A stretch of 64,000 bases of DNA from Eonycteris spelaea (lineage: Eukaryota; Chordata; Mammalia; Chiroptera; Pteropodidae), in contig PUFA01000081.1 of assembly GCA_003508835.1 (NCBI GenBank), positions 6,324,001 to 6,388,000 on the forward strand, written 5' to 3'. Shown here one piece after another: positions 46,100 to 58,258 of this stretch (positions are counted from its first letter, which is position 1; every line of letters begins with the position of its first letter). The translations under genes and the position numbers were made by a program. The notes beneath the pieces were generated by a model that saw nothing but the letters and a program-made list of their open reading frames with translations, was not told the DNA's origin and searched no databases.

Positions 46100-48189
46100 A
46101 GGTAGAGAGAAGTCTAGAGCAGCCAGGGCCTCCCAAGGAAGAAGGTCCTGCCTGAAAGTGACAACAACACAGAGATGGAGGATACAGATTCCTGTTGATG
46201 CCATGTGAGGTCTGCATCCAGCTGGCCCTAAACTTTTCAGGAATGTAAGCCAATACATTCTTTCTCATGATGTGATTCAAGGTGTGATTCAAATGTAAGT
46301 CCTTTTATGGATTAAACCAATGTAGTTTGAATTTCTGTCACCTACAACCTATGAGTCCTGAACACAGGCAGGGCCTGTGTTTCATTAAACCTTCAGGCAC
46401 GTAGCAGGTGCTCAGGAAATTAGTGCTGAATAAATAACCACCTCTCGAGCTACACGTTGGCCAAAGAGACTGACTGGCAGATTCTTGGTATCTCGTTTTC
46501 AGATGAGTCCTAGAGATACAGACACTGGTATTTTTATCAGTCAGGCCAGGGATGGGAGCAGAAAATTGGGCTTGATAAGGAGAGAAAAGTGCTTCCTGAG
46601 CTGTGCCTTGTGAAGAGGGAAAGCTGGTGCTAATAAGAGCAAGCTGCTGAAGCTCTGATGTTTATCTGCAGGGTTTATGCTGATAGGCTGATGCAAAAAT
46701 CCATGCCGGTTTCTTTTTCAGAAAACATGTTTTTTTCTCACATAGCCCCTCTCTCCAGCCTCCACATTCTGTCAACATGTTCCTTCTGAAACACCACTCT
46801 TCCTGTTTTTCCTCTGCACCCAAGACCCTTCAGGATGGGGCTTCAATCAACCTTGCTTGCCCTATAGCCTAGCCACCACCTTTCTCAAAGTATCTGAAGA
46901 TGATTTAGAGCCATGCTTCTCAAATGAAGCAGTAGCACACCTCTGGTGGCATTCTTTGGGGTTGAAAAGGTGACTGGAGGGTGCTATTGGCATTTGGGAT
47001 CCACAGACCAAGGTGCTAAGTGTCCTCGGTGTAGGGAACGCACAACAAGGCATTGCTCTACCCTAAATTCCAAAGGTGCCCCACTGGGAAACTCTGTGCC
47101 AGGCTGCCTTATTTGCTATCTTCCTCTTACAAAGGACTTGGCTGCCCCTTTGCACACACTGGTGATCCCTCTTCTCTGCCCAGCACACTCCAGCCTACCT
47201 TCAAGGTCTGGTTCTAGGAAGCCTCCCCACAAAGTTAAGGCTCTCATTACAGACCCTCCATGTCCTCAACTTTAGTCATCGTGCCCTAGTACCACCTCCA
47301 CTATTATTTATTAATTTCTTTCTTAAAAACATTTATTTAAACAGGAGACTTGACCTCATTCTGTAAATGAAAAACCAGGATCACTTGCCATAATTCGGAG
47401 GCAACATAAAAAGAGATATAATGAAAACAAAACAATGTTACTAAATTATAGGTAGACATCATTCTATATAAAAGTTTCTGAGACTGAGGCTCCATCACCC
47501 TGTTTAGAAGGGAGACTGTCCCATGAGGTTTTCTCCTTGATATAATCACAGGGTTTGGGACGGAACTGAGAAGGCACATTCTTTCTCATGGTGTGATTCC
47601 AGGTGTGAGTCTAGGTATTCAATATCATGAGCTTGTAACAGAGGTCAATAGCCTTGCACACTCAGGGCCTTGCTCAGGAACTAGACTGTTGGGGCTTCTG
47701 GAAACATCGGCTGAGCAAGGTGACATGGGGCTCAGACAGTGTTGGGACTCTGTGGCCTGGAATTTCCGGGAGGTGATCTGGAGCTTGAAGTGGGTCTGGA
47801 AAGACGAGCAGGAAGTAGTGTGGAGGCTAGAAGGGCACAAGAAGAGTCTTTCACGCAAGGCAGAGAAGAGGGCTGAAGCCTCCGTAGGCTCTTGCCACCT
47901 CTAGGGGGCACTGTCCTGGCTGCAAATCTCTCTCAGAGAACTGTGAGAATCATCCCTAGTGAAACTGGGCGTGGGGCAATGTTCTGTAAAACAAATTAAA
48001 GAGTTCATTCTAAAATACTAAAATTCTCACTTTCTAATATTAAAATTTAATTTAAAAAAATTCTCAAAAGGCTGCCTTGGAGTTTGGCATCTTACAATCA
48101 AGTTGCCTTTATCTGAGCTTCCTTGATTAGGCTCCTGCCTTCATCCACAGAAACACTTGTCAAGAAGGACTCTGAAGGCTAGCAATGTC

Positions 48190-48700
48190 ACAGGAAGCCC
48201 CCAGTCAACCTATTTTCACCATTTCTGTTGTTGGTCATGCTGCTGACCAGATTCCCAAGCCCTCCAGGGCTCCACATTACCCAAGAGGAAAAGCTCCAGA
48301 ATCCTTGCAAGGCATTCATGGTCTTCCCCCTCTCGCTCCATTTAACCCTTGCTGCCTCTTGCACTGTGTACTGTGCAAGGGTGCTGGAACACCCTCCTGC
48401 TGGGTCCATTGGTCTGTGTGTCCAAAACTCTTTCCAAGATCACTGTGTCCACTCCTCCTAGAAGACTCTGTTCGCTTTGCTCTCCCTCAGCTGTGATCTG
48501 TGAAACCAAGTGTCCCTCTGTCTCTTCTGTTCTGGGCTCCTTTTATGCCCAGGGCTGTGCCATGCCCATTAGTTCTTCCATTATAAACCATCTTGTTATT
48601 TCCACAACCAGTTTTAAGTTCTGAGAAGACAAGGGCCATACTGCTTCTGTCAGTGTCCCTCCTATGTGGTTAGTACAGTGATAAATCCATAGTGCAACTT
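48190..48700 (+). mobile_element. L2-like LINE fragment
   Basis: 'atttaacccttgctgcctct', 'gaagacaagggccatactgc' and 'cttcaataaattatgtgtc' recall a diverged L2 3' region in sense. The right boundary is uncertain and approaches the exon at 48751. Confidence 0.45.
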
Positions 48701-48750
48701 CAATAAATTATGTGTCAAGGAATTTATCATTCTACCTGGGAAATACTTAC

Positions 48751-48885
48751 TAATAGTAGATATCAAATCTTGAAACCTTTCCTTAGGAAAGAGTGGGTTT
48801 TCCAGTCCTCGGAAATACAGTTTTAAAACACCAGCGACTGAATTGATATCTCGTTCATTTTGATCATCCACAAGGGGGTCTTCAC
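48751..48885 (-). CDS. SRGAP3: SRGAP3 RhoGAP exon, substrate-facing part
   Basis: A 135-nt exon (2 + 44 codons + 1), acceptor CACAG, donor GTAAGT. It encodes EDPLVDDQNERDINSVAGVL, then KLYFRGLENPLFPKERFQDL and ISTI. The LKLYFRGLENPLFP stretch matches the conserved Lys-containing 'LK-x-FLR-x-LPEPL' motif of RhoGAP domains. Both split codons (Gly and Lys) rejoin properly. The protein is unchanged from human as remembered. Confidence 0.98.
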
Positions 48886-49694
48886 CTGTGAGGAAACAGG
48901 GGGTGTTGATTTGGCTTGTTAAGGAGGCAGGGAACGTGCAGATGGCCGAAGAGATGACCTGGCCCAGCCTGAACTGGAGGAGAAGCAGACAGGACAGCCT
49001 GCCTAACACAGCAAGTTTAGAGTTCTCCTTACGATTGATTTTGAAAATGTTCAAATCTACAGAAATATTATAAAAATAAAATAATGAACCCTCATCACCC
49101 ATCACTCACATTCCTCAACTTATACTCATCTTGCTATATCTGCTTTTTCTCCACATATATTTATTATTGCTCAATTTTTTGAGAGCATTTTGCAGACATC
49201 ACGTCACTGTTAAATACTTCGACATATTCTAAGTGTACGGACATTCTCCTACATAACCACATAACATAAATTACTGCACCTAAGAAAATTAACAATAGTT
49301 CCAAAACACCATCTTGTGTACAGCCCACATTCAAACATTTCCAGCTGTCTCATGTCTCTGACTGAATTTTTTCAAAAGCTAAGATCTAATCAACATTAAC
49401 GCAATTCATTTGGTTATGTTTCTTTTGTCTTTTGAATGTAAAATAGACCTTAATATATTTTAAAGGTGTTCTTAACCTTCATTTATTTTGTATACTTAAT
49501 TTTTCTTACAGTGAAAATCTTGTGAATAACATTAATAATGAATATATTTATGTATCCACTTTATAATATACATGAAATGGTTTCAGAATTTTAATATCAT
49601 TATTACCACTAACAATAAAGTTACTTATATAAAATTTAAGATTTCTTCACAGGGCTTTCATTTTGTTTTTTGTTTTTGTTTTTGTTTTTGGTCC

Positions 49695-49960
49695 TCAGAC
49701 TGTCTCCCACAAAAGATGTACGGTCAGAAGACAGAGAATAGATTAGTGGCGGCTGAGAGCTGGGGAATGGGGTAGAAGAGATATAGGGAGTGACTACAAA
49801 CGGGTACAAGGTTCTTTTTGAGGATGATGAAAAATTTCTGAAATTAGATTATGGCGATGATTACATGACTCTATAAATATACTAAAAACCACTGAATTGT
49901 ACACTTTAAGAATGGGTGAGCCTTATGGTATGTAACTCAAAAAGCCTGTAAAAAATGAAT
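49695..49960 (+). mobile_element. Old L1 3' end
   Basis: 'gacagagaatagattagtgg', 'ctgagagctggggaatgggg', 'ccactgaattgtacacttta' and 'gaatgggtgagccttatgg' are the L1-type 3' region in sense. A short TTTTTG tract (about 49665-49690) precedes it. Confidence 0.65.
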
Positions 49961-50094
49961 GACCAGAGCACATGTTCAGAAGTTATCCTCTGTGTGGTTA
50001 GCAATTTGATACATGGCTTACTTGTTTATATTTATATTCAATTTTAGGAATCGATTTTTTAAAGAGATCTTTTTTTAAAAAAAAAAATGAAGTT

Positions 50095-50750
50095 TTGAAA
50101 ATATAAAGCATTTACATGGTCCAAAAGTCAAAATCAAATAGAAAATCGCATTGAGAGAGGCCATTTATCCTTCTCCCCTCTGCATCTTACCATTTTAACA
50201 ATTTTCATTAGTTTCTGGTTTGTCCTGCTGTGTTTCTTTCTGCAAAAATATGCTTATTTACATATACATAAAATGTAAGGAGCATACTACCCTTCTACAT
50301 AAACTTGTTTCTTCTCTTAACAATAAATCTGAGAAATCTCTCCACATCAGTTCATAGAGATCTTCCTCATTTTTAAAAATGGCTACAAAGTACTCTAATT
50401 TCATGGATAAACCATAATTTCATCAGCCAGTCTCTCATGGATTGACATTTGTTTTCTTCCTAATATTTTGCTGTTATAACTATTATCATAATCGATAACC
50501 TCATACATGTGGTTTTGTATTTGTGGCGGCATGTCTCTGTGGTAAATTCCTAGAAGTGGGTTTGCTGGGTCAAAGAGTAAGTACATATGTTATTTCATCA
50601 GACATAGCCAAATTCTCCTGCACTGAGGCTGCACCATTTTATATTCCTACTGGCGACCCAGGAGAATGCTTCTTTCCCATAGCCCTGCCCATGGAATGCT
50701 ATCAACCTTTTGAATTTTTGCCAGTTGAACAGGGAAGATTGATCCCTTAG
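50095..50750 (-). mobile_element. Old L1 fragment, antisense
   Basis: The plus strand reads as reverse-complement L1: 'catttttaaaaatggctac', 'ttcatggataaaccataatt', 'taaattcctagaagtgggtt' and 'tgctgggtcaaagagtaagt'. It is the one clear L1 in these introns lying in the same direction as SRGAP3. Confidence 0.7.
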
Positions 50751-51547
50751 GAGAGCAGCACTTTACAATTTAATCAGGGCTGCTGAGTAGTTTACCACTG
50801 GGGGAGTGTCTGTGGAAGAGGTGAGAGGAAGCAGGGAACAATCAGCACCTCCTGGAAGGTACTGAGAGAAGTCTGCACACTGGGCTTCTCCACCTTCCAA
50901 AACAGCCCAGAGCACTTTAAGACTGTCGAGCAATGAAGAGCTGAACTGGAAATTCATACATGCTTCCTTCACGCTGCCTCCAAGGAAAGAGAAAGTGTGC
51001 TACTGCCAGGGCCTCTTCTGGCCCCGACGTATTGCAGTGAAAATCAGAGTAAGGCCCCCCTTCCTTCTTGAACTAGGGCTTGTGGAATACAGAGCAAGAG
51101 CCAGAGTCACCTCTCATCTGCCCTCTTGGCTGAGCAACCTTGTGCAGAGCATGACCTGAATGACTGACTGTATGTGGCAGCTTTGACACTGGTGTTCCAT
51201 AAGTCAACATCTCAGATGTCCTCACGGAAAGAGAGAGAATGCTTCTCCCAAAAGACTTTCTCATGAGGCAGGAAGAGAGAAATCACTGAGAAATCGTTAC
51301 CTAGGCTGATATAGCACATTCGCACACATGATCTCTCATTAATCCTCACTACAGCATTGCATGGCACCAAGGGAGGCAAGGTTTCAACACCACCATTCTC
51401 TCCTGTGAGAGAGCCGGAGCCCCAACAACAGAAACAACTTGCGCTTATTCACATAGTCAAGATCAGACAAAAGCAGCTCTAAGACCTCATGATGCTTGGG
51501 AGATATTCCTTCTACCTTTTCAATTCTGTCTGCCTATCTGCATGCAT

Positions 51548-51772
51548 CCTATCCCCCTCCCTCCCTCCTAACCTCCCTTCCTTCCTTCCTCCCACACTCC
51601 GTTCCTCTCTCCCTCCCTCTTTCCCTTCCCTCCCTCCCTCCCTCCCTCCCTCCCTCCCTCCTCTCCTTCCTTCCTTCCTTCCTTCCTTCCTTCCTTCCTT
51701 CCTTCCTTCCTCGTTCCTTCCTTCCTTCCTTCATTTCCCTCCCTCCATCCCTTCCTCCTTTTCCTTTACAGT
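51548..51772. repeat. Polypyrimidine/polypurine tract, (TCCC)n and (TTCC)n
   Basis: About 220 bases are almost pure C/T on the plus strand, with 111 uninterrupted bases at 51602-51712. TCCC units (about 51620-51660) give way to TTCC units (51664-51712). On the SRGAP3 sense strand it reads (GGGA)n and (GGAA)n. Confidence 0.95.
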
Positions 51773-53245
51773 AGAATCCCAACTTTTTTTTCTTTTTCAA
51801 GAAAACAATTCCTGTGGAAATGCAACATCACAGAACAAAGCTATCTTAGTTGAATTGAGGGGAGAGGTCCAAGCCCTACCTCCTCAGCCTCCCTCTCTAT
51901 CCCGGTAGCAACCCTTGAGGCACCTCTGAAAGACCATAAGAGTTCGAAAACTACACTATATTAATCTGTTTCCCTATTTTTATTGTGCGTTACTCTTATG
52001 GTCTCACGATGCCAAAGTGCAAGGATTTTTTTCCTTCATGTTAGCTCCCCTTGTCAGCATGATTAACATTCTGACTTTATACACACACCATTCAGCCTTG
52101 CTCTTCTCCTCTGAAAGAACTCAGTCCAGAAAAGGAGCCATCCAAACATTTTTTTTCTCCTAGTCTAGGCCTTTGGCTTTCTGTAGGACGAGTCAACTTT
52201 GGCTCCAGAAATCAATGCCATTCCAGAGCTCAAGATAAGCAGGATGCTTTCTGTGAAGGCAGCTTTTCTAGGAAGAGTATTGGAGCTAAAATTTCAGGCA
52301 AGTTGGAAAGAAAGCTGTGTTTACGCTTTGCTAGCCAGTGTCCTGGGGGAGCTAGAATTGTTACCAAACAGCCCTGCCTGCAGCTTACTCTCAGCCGGAT
52401 CACCTGCACATTGCCGAAGACTTTAAGGCAGGGCTGTGTCCAGGAAAGTGTGTGAACACACAATGTGCGCTTAAGGCTCCAGGGGAACGTACTACTGGAC
52501 TGGGGCATGGCAGGAAATATGTATTGTGGTCTCTCTCACAAGGGCAGTGCTCAGTGGCCACAGGTCCATGCAAGCCCCTCCTGAGGTTCCTTACATGACA
52601 GCTCCTCTCAGTGCCTCCTGGTCCCACCCCTCCTTCTGGGGCAGGAAATAGTCTCAGAAGGGCCAGGTTGAATCTAGAATGTGTCAGACCCTAAAAACCA
52701 TGATTTCAGCCCCAAATCCTATTTGACCTGTGTAGGGAGAAAGGGCCATAGGGTCCTTTCCAGCCACCCTCCGCACAGGAGAGAATACTACTGGCTCCCT
52801 CATCTTGACTTACAAAAAAGATGTGCCCTGGGATAATAGCGAGCCACAGCTCTCTCCAAGGCACGGCTGCTGAGTTCTACCTTTTTCTGATGTTTTCTCT
52901 TTAATTTTGCCAGATTATAGGATGATCTCAAAACTTGAGCAGTGAGTTTAAGATTTATTGACAGCAAAAAATAAGGATAATAATAATCTCAACTAAAATC
53001 CTGGTTGACCGTGTCAGAGAAAAAGAAAGTGGGGTTGGGAATAACACGCCAAGAATGGCTTTCCAACATGTTATTATTTTTCAGAAGATTAAGGGGAAAA
53101 GATAGGTGTTTCTTTCAACAGCCTTATATAGGAAACATAGCCAAGAACTTCCACCTCAGAGAGAGAAAGAAGGGGGCCAAGGAAGAAAAAGACCCAACTG
53201 TCTTTGAACAAGCAATAAAGCTCAGGCACCCTTCAGGGATTAGGG

Positions 53246-53459
53246 CAGCAGACCCCAACCTTTTTGGCATCAGCGACCGACCGGTGCTCCTATGAGAATT
53301 TAATGCCTGATGATCTGAGGTGGAGCTGAGGCAGTGATGCTAGCGCTGGGGAGTGGCTGCAAATACAGATGAAACTTCACTTGCTCACCTCCTGCTGTGC
53401 AGCCCAGTTCCTAACAGGCCACAGACTGTACCAGTCTGCAGCCTGGGGGTTAGAGATTC
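53246..53459 (+). mobile_element. Second copy of the hAT-type (MER30-like) element
   Basis: It starts CAGCAGACCCCAACCTTTTT and shares a long run with 45875-46099, including 'atgcctgatgatctgaggtg', 'gagctgaggcagtgatgcta' and 'ggggagtggctgcaaataca'. The right terminal repeat is eroded (GGGGGTTAGAGATTCG), and no clear target-site duplication remains. Confidence 0.8.
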
Positions 53460-54439
53460 GATTTTAAAAAGTGAAAGGAAGAAAGGAGAAACACACAATG
53501 TACTGATTTAGACTAAAAGTTCTATCACAAGTTAGAGCATGTGGGGCATAAGAAGTGGGTGAGAAGAGAAACGCCGATCCATGCACAGGCTCAGGCCACC
53601 TGGTTGGCAGCAGGAATTGGAGAAGCACAGTGGGTTTTCAGCAGAGCAGGGAGGAGCTGCACCTGAGGGTCAGCCGCATAATGAGCCAAACCCAAGGCAG
53701 TTGGTTGGTGAATATCAACAAACAGAAAAGAATAAGTGAGAAATCCGGACACTAGGCCAGCCCGAAGAAGCCAGAAACAATTTTTTAGAAAAGAGACACA
53801 CCAGGAACTATTCTTCTAGAATAAGCCATGCTTCGTTTTAGGCCCCCGTGGAACAGAAAGCTGGTGAGAGAACGAGATTCACTCGGGAATGATGGAGAGA
53901 TGGAAGGGAGCCAACTGTATATGTGACGCAAAGAAAATGCAGAAAATATTTTTTGCAGCGGAGATTTGGGTCAGGTGATCTCTGCCCAGTAGGGCTCTGC
54001 CTGAGATGGACCAGGGCTTGCTAGGAGCAAAGAATTCTTTTAAGTTTCACATCACCCCTGTAAGGCACCCAAGCAAGTGACTTACCCTAGCAAGAGGCTT
54101 ACCATAGAAAATCATGTTTAAGAAGGAAAGAAATCACTGCTTCTGGGTTGGGGATAGGGCCTGGCTGCCTGGTACAACAAGGTTACTTACAGGACATGGG
54201 GAAGCAGGAAAATGCATGGGCGGGGCACTTGCCAGGCTAGAGGCACCATGCAGTGAGTTTACCTGTGAGATTCAAGTAATTCTGTATAATGGGATGAGCC
54301 CAGGAGGACAGAACCAGCAAAGGTTCCAGACCATGTCTCTGTTCATTTAAAATGAATGCACCAGCCAAGGGGTGCTAAGGATTGGAAAATGAAGACGCAA
54401 AACTCTGATTAGGCTGTCCAGTGTTGCCAAGAGAAGCTC

Positions 54440-54800
54440 AAGGAATGATGAATGACACTTTCATCAGGAATGCTGATGAGAGATACCTCTTCCTTTGCCT
54501 TTTCATTCCTGTTCCCTTGGTGTAGAATGCTTTTTCCCTGTTTCCCTGGCTCTTGCTTAGGCATTTCCTCCTCCAGGAAGTTTTCCAGGCTTTGCTATTC
54601 CTCCCCACTCCACCCATGCTGGGCTAGGGTTTCCTATGCTACCAGTGCTACTCCATCATTGCACAGATAATGCAGTCTGCATTCTCCCACTAGAAGTCAC
54701 TGTCTTTTGTTTCTATTGTATTTTCAGGCCCTCGTTCTTTACCTAGTGAAGTATAGGGCTCAATGCATGCTTGTTGAATGGATGAATAAATGAATGAAAA
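54440..54800 (+). mobile_element. L2 LINE 3' end
   Basis: 'tgtagaatgctttttccctg', 'ttcctcctccaggaagtttt' and 'atgcatgcttgttgaatgga', then 'tgaataaatgaatgaa', are L2 landmarks in sense with the terminal TGAA repeats. Confidence 0.8.
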
Positions 54801-56298
54801 AATACAGGAATGGGAGTTTAGAGCAGGGGAATTCTGGGACTCTCTGGTTTTAGGTGCTCAAGGTCCTGGAGTGCATCCAGAACAGAAGCTCTCTGAACCC
54901 TAGGAGGCCACTGAATGCCCCATCCAGCCAAATCCTATTTATAATCCTGTTTCCAAGGCAGAGTGCCTAGGGTTGCAGAGGTCTGTGCTGGGGACTGTTG
55001 TGGTAGTCATTTCTGGGAGCTGACGGAGTTCATTTTCCACCATGGAGCTAGACCTCAGGATGGAACTGGGAAGTTAGGAAAGTGGTGAGTGTGCTCAGGA
55101 GGCAGCTCCTCCAGGGGAAGCCCAGTAATAAGTAGGAAGAATTCTAGGGCTAGAACCCCAGGGAGAAGGCTGCTCAGAGCACAATCCATATATCTCCCAA
55201 GACTCTTAGGAGGATGACATAGAACAATGGGTGAGAAAGTGCTTTGTAAATTGGGACTTGATATACTGAAGAGAAATGTGTTTGGGTTTGGGATCCTCAG
55301 ACCAAACTTAATATTGCAACCACTCAAAGGAAAAGGTAGTAAATAAGAGTTAAGAAAGGTAAGGCATGGAGATGTTATTCTTCCAAAATGCTGGTAAACT
55401 GGAGGAGGAGATATCATTTAGGGTGCCTCTGTACTAAGTTCTTCTTTCTTCCTCTGGGTTGAGAATATGAACTTGCTAATGCTGGGCTTGTTTCAACAAC
55501 CAGGGAGCGTGATGTTTGAAGGTATTTCCTTGACTGGAAATGTATAAACTTTCAGTTCCACTGTAATAGTGAGATAAGCACTGAGTATAAAAAAGCAGAG
55601 GTATATTAAAAATTGAACTCTTTCTGACCCAGTGAGTCCTTACTTTGCATGGACACTTTATCACTGGCCATCTGTCCCCATCAACGATTCTGAGGCCAAA
55701 GGAGGCTATACCAAGTAAGTCACATGTGCTCCTATTCTAGTGGTCACTTCATTTTTAATAAGTGTCTATATAATTAGTTAATCAAAGTGAGAACTAGGTA
55801 AACTCACTGGGGGTGGTGGAACGGTATGGTCTCTTACTCCCAGTGTGTAGCTTTGCCAAAAACACTGCATAGAAAATTAAGAATTGGAGGATATTCTAAA
55901 AGATCATATTATCTATGATCTTCCAACTTTTCTAAAACACAGCAGCCTTTATAGACTCACGTGATCATTCCGAAGTGCTTTACAAGGCCCTCTTTCCCAG
56001 CAATCACTCACTGTACAGCCCACCAGGAAAAAAATCACCCATATGTGCTGGTAAATATTTAACAGCTAGCTCTTTGATGGGGAAAAGGAAAGAGAAACGA
56101 TGTTGGTGTTTGCCAATTACTGTGGTATAAATACTCGGCAATAGATGATTTCAAGTAACCAAAGTGAAGTCACTGAATGCAAAGTTGGAAAGAGATGTCA
56201 ATGCAAGCCTGCCCTGCACATCACTGGCTCCAACACATGCACTAATGCCCACCCGGGCTTACCCTGGCCACAAGCTTGAGATGGGCACTCTGACCTAC

Positions 56299-56376
56299 CT
56301 CTCTCAAAGGAATTTTTGATGTCATTGACTTCAACCTGAGATCCTGGCACTCTGAAGATCCCTTGCTGCTGGAGTC
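56299..56376 (-). CDS. SRGAP3: SRGAP3 RhoGAP exon with the arginine finger
   Basis: A 78-nt exon (2 + 25 codons + 1), acceptor TTTAG, donor GTAGGT. It encodes LQQQGIFRVPGSQVEVNDIK and NSFER. The Arg of GIFRVPGS is the arginine finger that RhoGAP domains insert into the GTPase active site. The acceptor is preceded by an AG-free polypyrimidine run of about 85 bases made by a (CTTTT)n microsatellite (56379-56465). The exon protein matches human as remembered with no change. Confidence 0.98.
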
Positions 56377-56378
56377 CT

Positions 56379-56465
56379 AAAAAAAAAAGAAAAAAAGAAA
56401 AGAAAAGAAAAGAAAAGAAAAGAAAAAGAAAAGAAAAGAAAAGAAAAAAACAAAACAAAAAGAGA
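56379..56465. repeat. (AAAAG)n microsatellite forming the splice-acceptor tract
   Basis: On the plus strand A-runs with regular G give AAAAG-type units. On the SRGAP3 strand this is a (CTTTT)n pyrimidine run that touches the TTTAG acceptor of the arginine-finger exon. Confidence 0.9.
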
Positions 56466-57329
56466 AAATGCCATGAGGCCTTGAACTTATCTGACCACTG
56501 GGAACATCGATGACTCACCCGTGGCTTGTCTCCTTCTCCCACCATCCTTTATGAGAGAGTGATCCCCAATGAAGGTCTCCTGGCAGAAGCCTGAAATAGC
56601 CTTTGCAATGAACCATGGCTGGCCAAAACACTCAATATATCCTGCTTCGCATGACTATAATCTATTTTGTCTGGGCTTGAAGGAAAACGCTGTAAGAAGT
56701 TCATATCAAGACAGAACCAGTGGATAACTTCTAATTTAACCAATAATTCAGCTCAGTCAAGTAACTAGTGCACTTTGCTACCAGTTTGCCAGTTTACCAG
56801 CTGCCCTGGAACCAAGGAGCTTGGCCTGAGCTTACAAATACCATTTGACGGCAATGGCCACAGAGATTTTAAACAAGAAAGATCAATATCACTGCCTCAA
56901 CCCTTCCTCCCCTAACACAGACATTTTCTTCTTTCATGAAAGTTAGGGTTTAAAATACATGCTAGCCTGAGATCGAAGAGTTTAGGGGAGATTAAATTAT
57001 TAAAGAAAAAATAATCTCATTTCTTAGGTTTTTCTACAAGGCCAGAGCAAAGAAGAGACCCTGATACCTGACACAACAGTAATGACGTAACAGCAACCTA
57101 TAGGATGGAAGGAATCAAAGCAAGAGATACCCTCATCTTAAATGAGAATTAATGGGGGAGACTCTGACCCTTTCCCTGGGATTAGTTTTTCTATATAAAA
57201 CAACTCTCCACATTATAATTTAGCAAAGGGTTTACCTTTAAAGGCAGGCTTTCCTCAAAGTTTGGTTTGTACATAGTATGTGCTCAATAAACAATTGTTC
57301 TTTTTTTTTTTTTGGTAACCAATATTGAC

Positions 57330-57775
57330 TTTCTACCACCTATATCATTTACTCCACCTTCTTGGCTCATTCCTGTACAGTCACAGTGGCCCTTCTTCCC
57401 CTATTACGACTTTACAATTGCCATTCTCTCCACATGGAATGCATGGCTGGCTTCTTCTACTCCCTCGCATCTTAAAAATCCCTCAAGTCTTAACTCTCCC
57501 CTTGGAGAAATCTCTCTTTACCACTTTAGCCAAAGCAGCACTGCCCTTCTCCAGCTCTTCTCCCTTATAACCAATTTCTTGGCATTATGACTACCCGAAA
57601 TTATTTATTTCTGTGCTTGTTTGTTTTCTTTCCCTTATAATTGGTAATGTAAACTACCTAGGGTGGGTATCTTACCCATCTTGTCAAGCCTTGTTCCCAT
57701 TGTCCAAAACAGTGCCTGTTATGCACTCTGAAAAAAATGTTTTTGGAGGAATGAATAAATGAATAGATGGAAGCA
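57330..57775 (+). mobile_element. L2 LINE 3' end
   Basis: 'ttgccattctctccacatgg', 'cttaaaaatccctcaagtct' and 'aaacagtgcctgttatgcac', then 'aggaatgaataaatgaata', are L2 in sense, diverged. Confidence 0.7.
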
Positions 57776-58197
57776 CAAGTTAGGTGCTGGGGATACCATG
57801 GCTAGCAAATCCCAGACACTATATTGCCTTCATGGAGCTTACTACAATCTAGCAGTATTAACTGACTGACTGTCCGACTGCATTCCGTGCTCAAAGCATA
57901 TTGCTCTGGGGATGGGTGGGAGTGAGGAAGGAACGAGAACGGTTCTCCTGTCTGTGCCCTCCCTGCTCCTTGGTTTTCTTGGTTCCTGGGTCTTCTCACC
58001 ATCCCTTTCCATCCCCCGACACATAAGGCTCAAAAGATAGCACTCAGAATAGCAGCTGTTCCACGAGCATTTTCCCTCTCGAAAGCACAACAGTGACAGG
58101 AACTCTTCCAAGATGAATTAGAATCTCATTTCCTATGAGAACAGCCTAGCACCTGCTCTGGAGGGTGCTGAAAACACTACCCCACAATTGAGCTTAC

Positions 58198-58258
58198 CAT
58201 ATAAATTGATGTATCGGATGCAGCTTTCAACTACAAGCGGTATAGCTTGTCCCGAATC
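58198..58258 (-). CDS. SRGAP3: SRGAP3 RhoGAP exon, first helix
   Basis: A 61-nt exon (20 codons + 1), acceptor CTTAAG with a T-rich tract, donor GTAAGC. It encodes DSGQAIPLVVESCIRYINLY, the start of the RhoGAP fold. The last G opens the Gly codon finished by the next exon. Identical to the srGAP family as remembered. Confidence 0.97.

Larger units (their letters stand above)
45582..48750 (-). other. SRGAP3: SRGAP3 intron
   Basis: It contains a hAT-type element (45875-46099), an L2/MIR-like terminus (46340-46440), an L2-like fragment (about 47130-47285) and another L2-like fragment (48190-48700). No extra exon. Confidence 0.6.
48886..56298 (-). other. SRGAP3: SRGAP3 intron
   Basis: A 7.4-kb intron with no exon I can support. 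Contents: an old L1/LTR-like repeat (49050-49400), an old L1 3' end (49695-49960), an antisense L1 (50095-50750), a diverged sense MIR (51290-51430), a long polypyrimidine tract (51548-51772), a second hAT-type copy (53246-53459) and an L2 (54440-54800). Sequence at 51780-53240 and 54810-56290 shows nothing I can identify. Confidence 0.6.
56377..58197 (-). other. SRGAP3: SRGAP3 intron
   Basis: It includes the microsatellite at its 3' end (56379-56465), a T-run at 57301-57314 and an L2 3' end (57330-57775). The stretch 56470-57300 has no named element. Confidence 0.6.

Noticed and set aside
51489..51908. Ser/Pro/Leu-rich open frames of 80-140 residues
   Set aside because: They are translations of the TCCC/TTCC low-complexity tract with no splice or family support.
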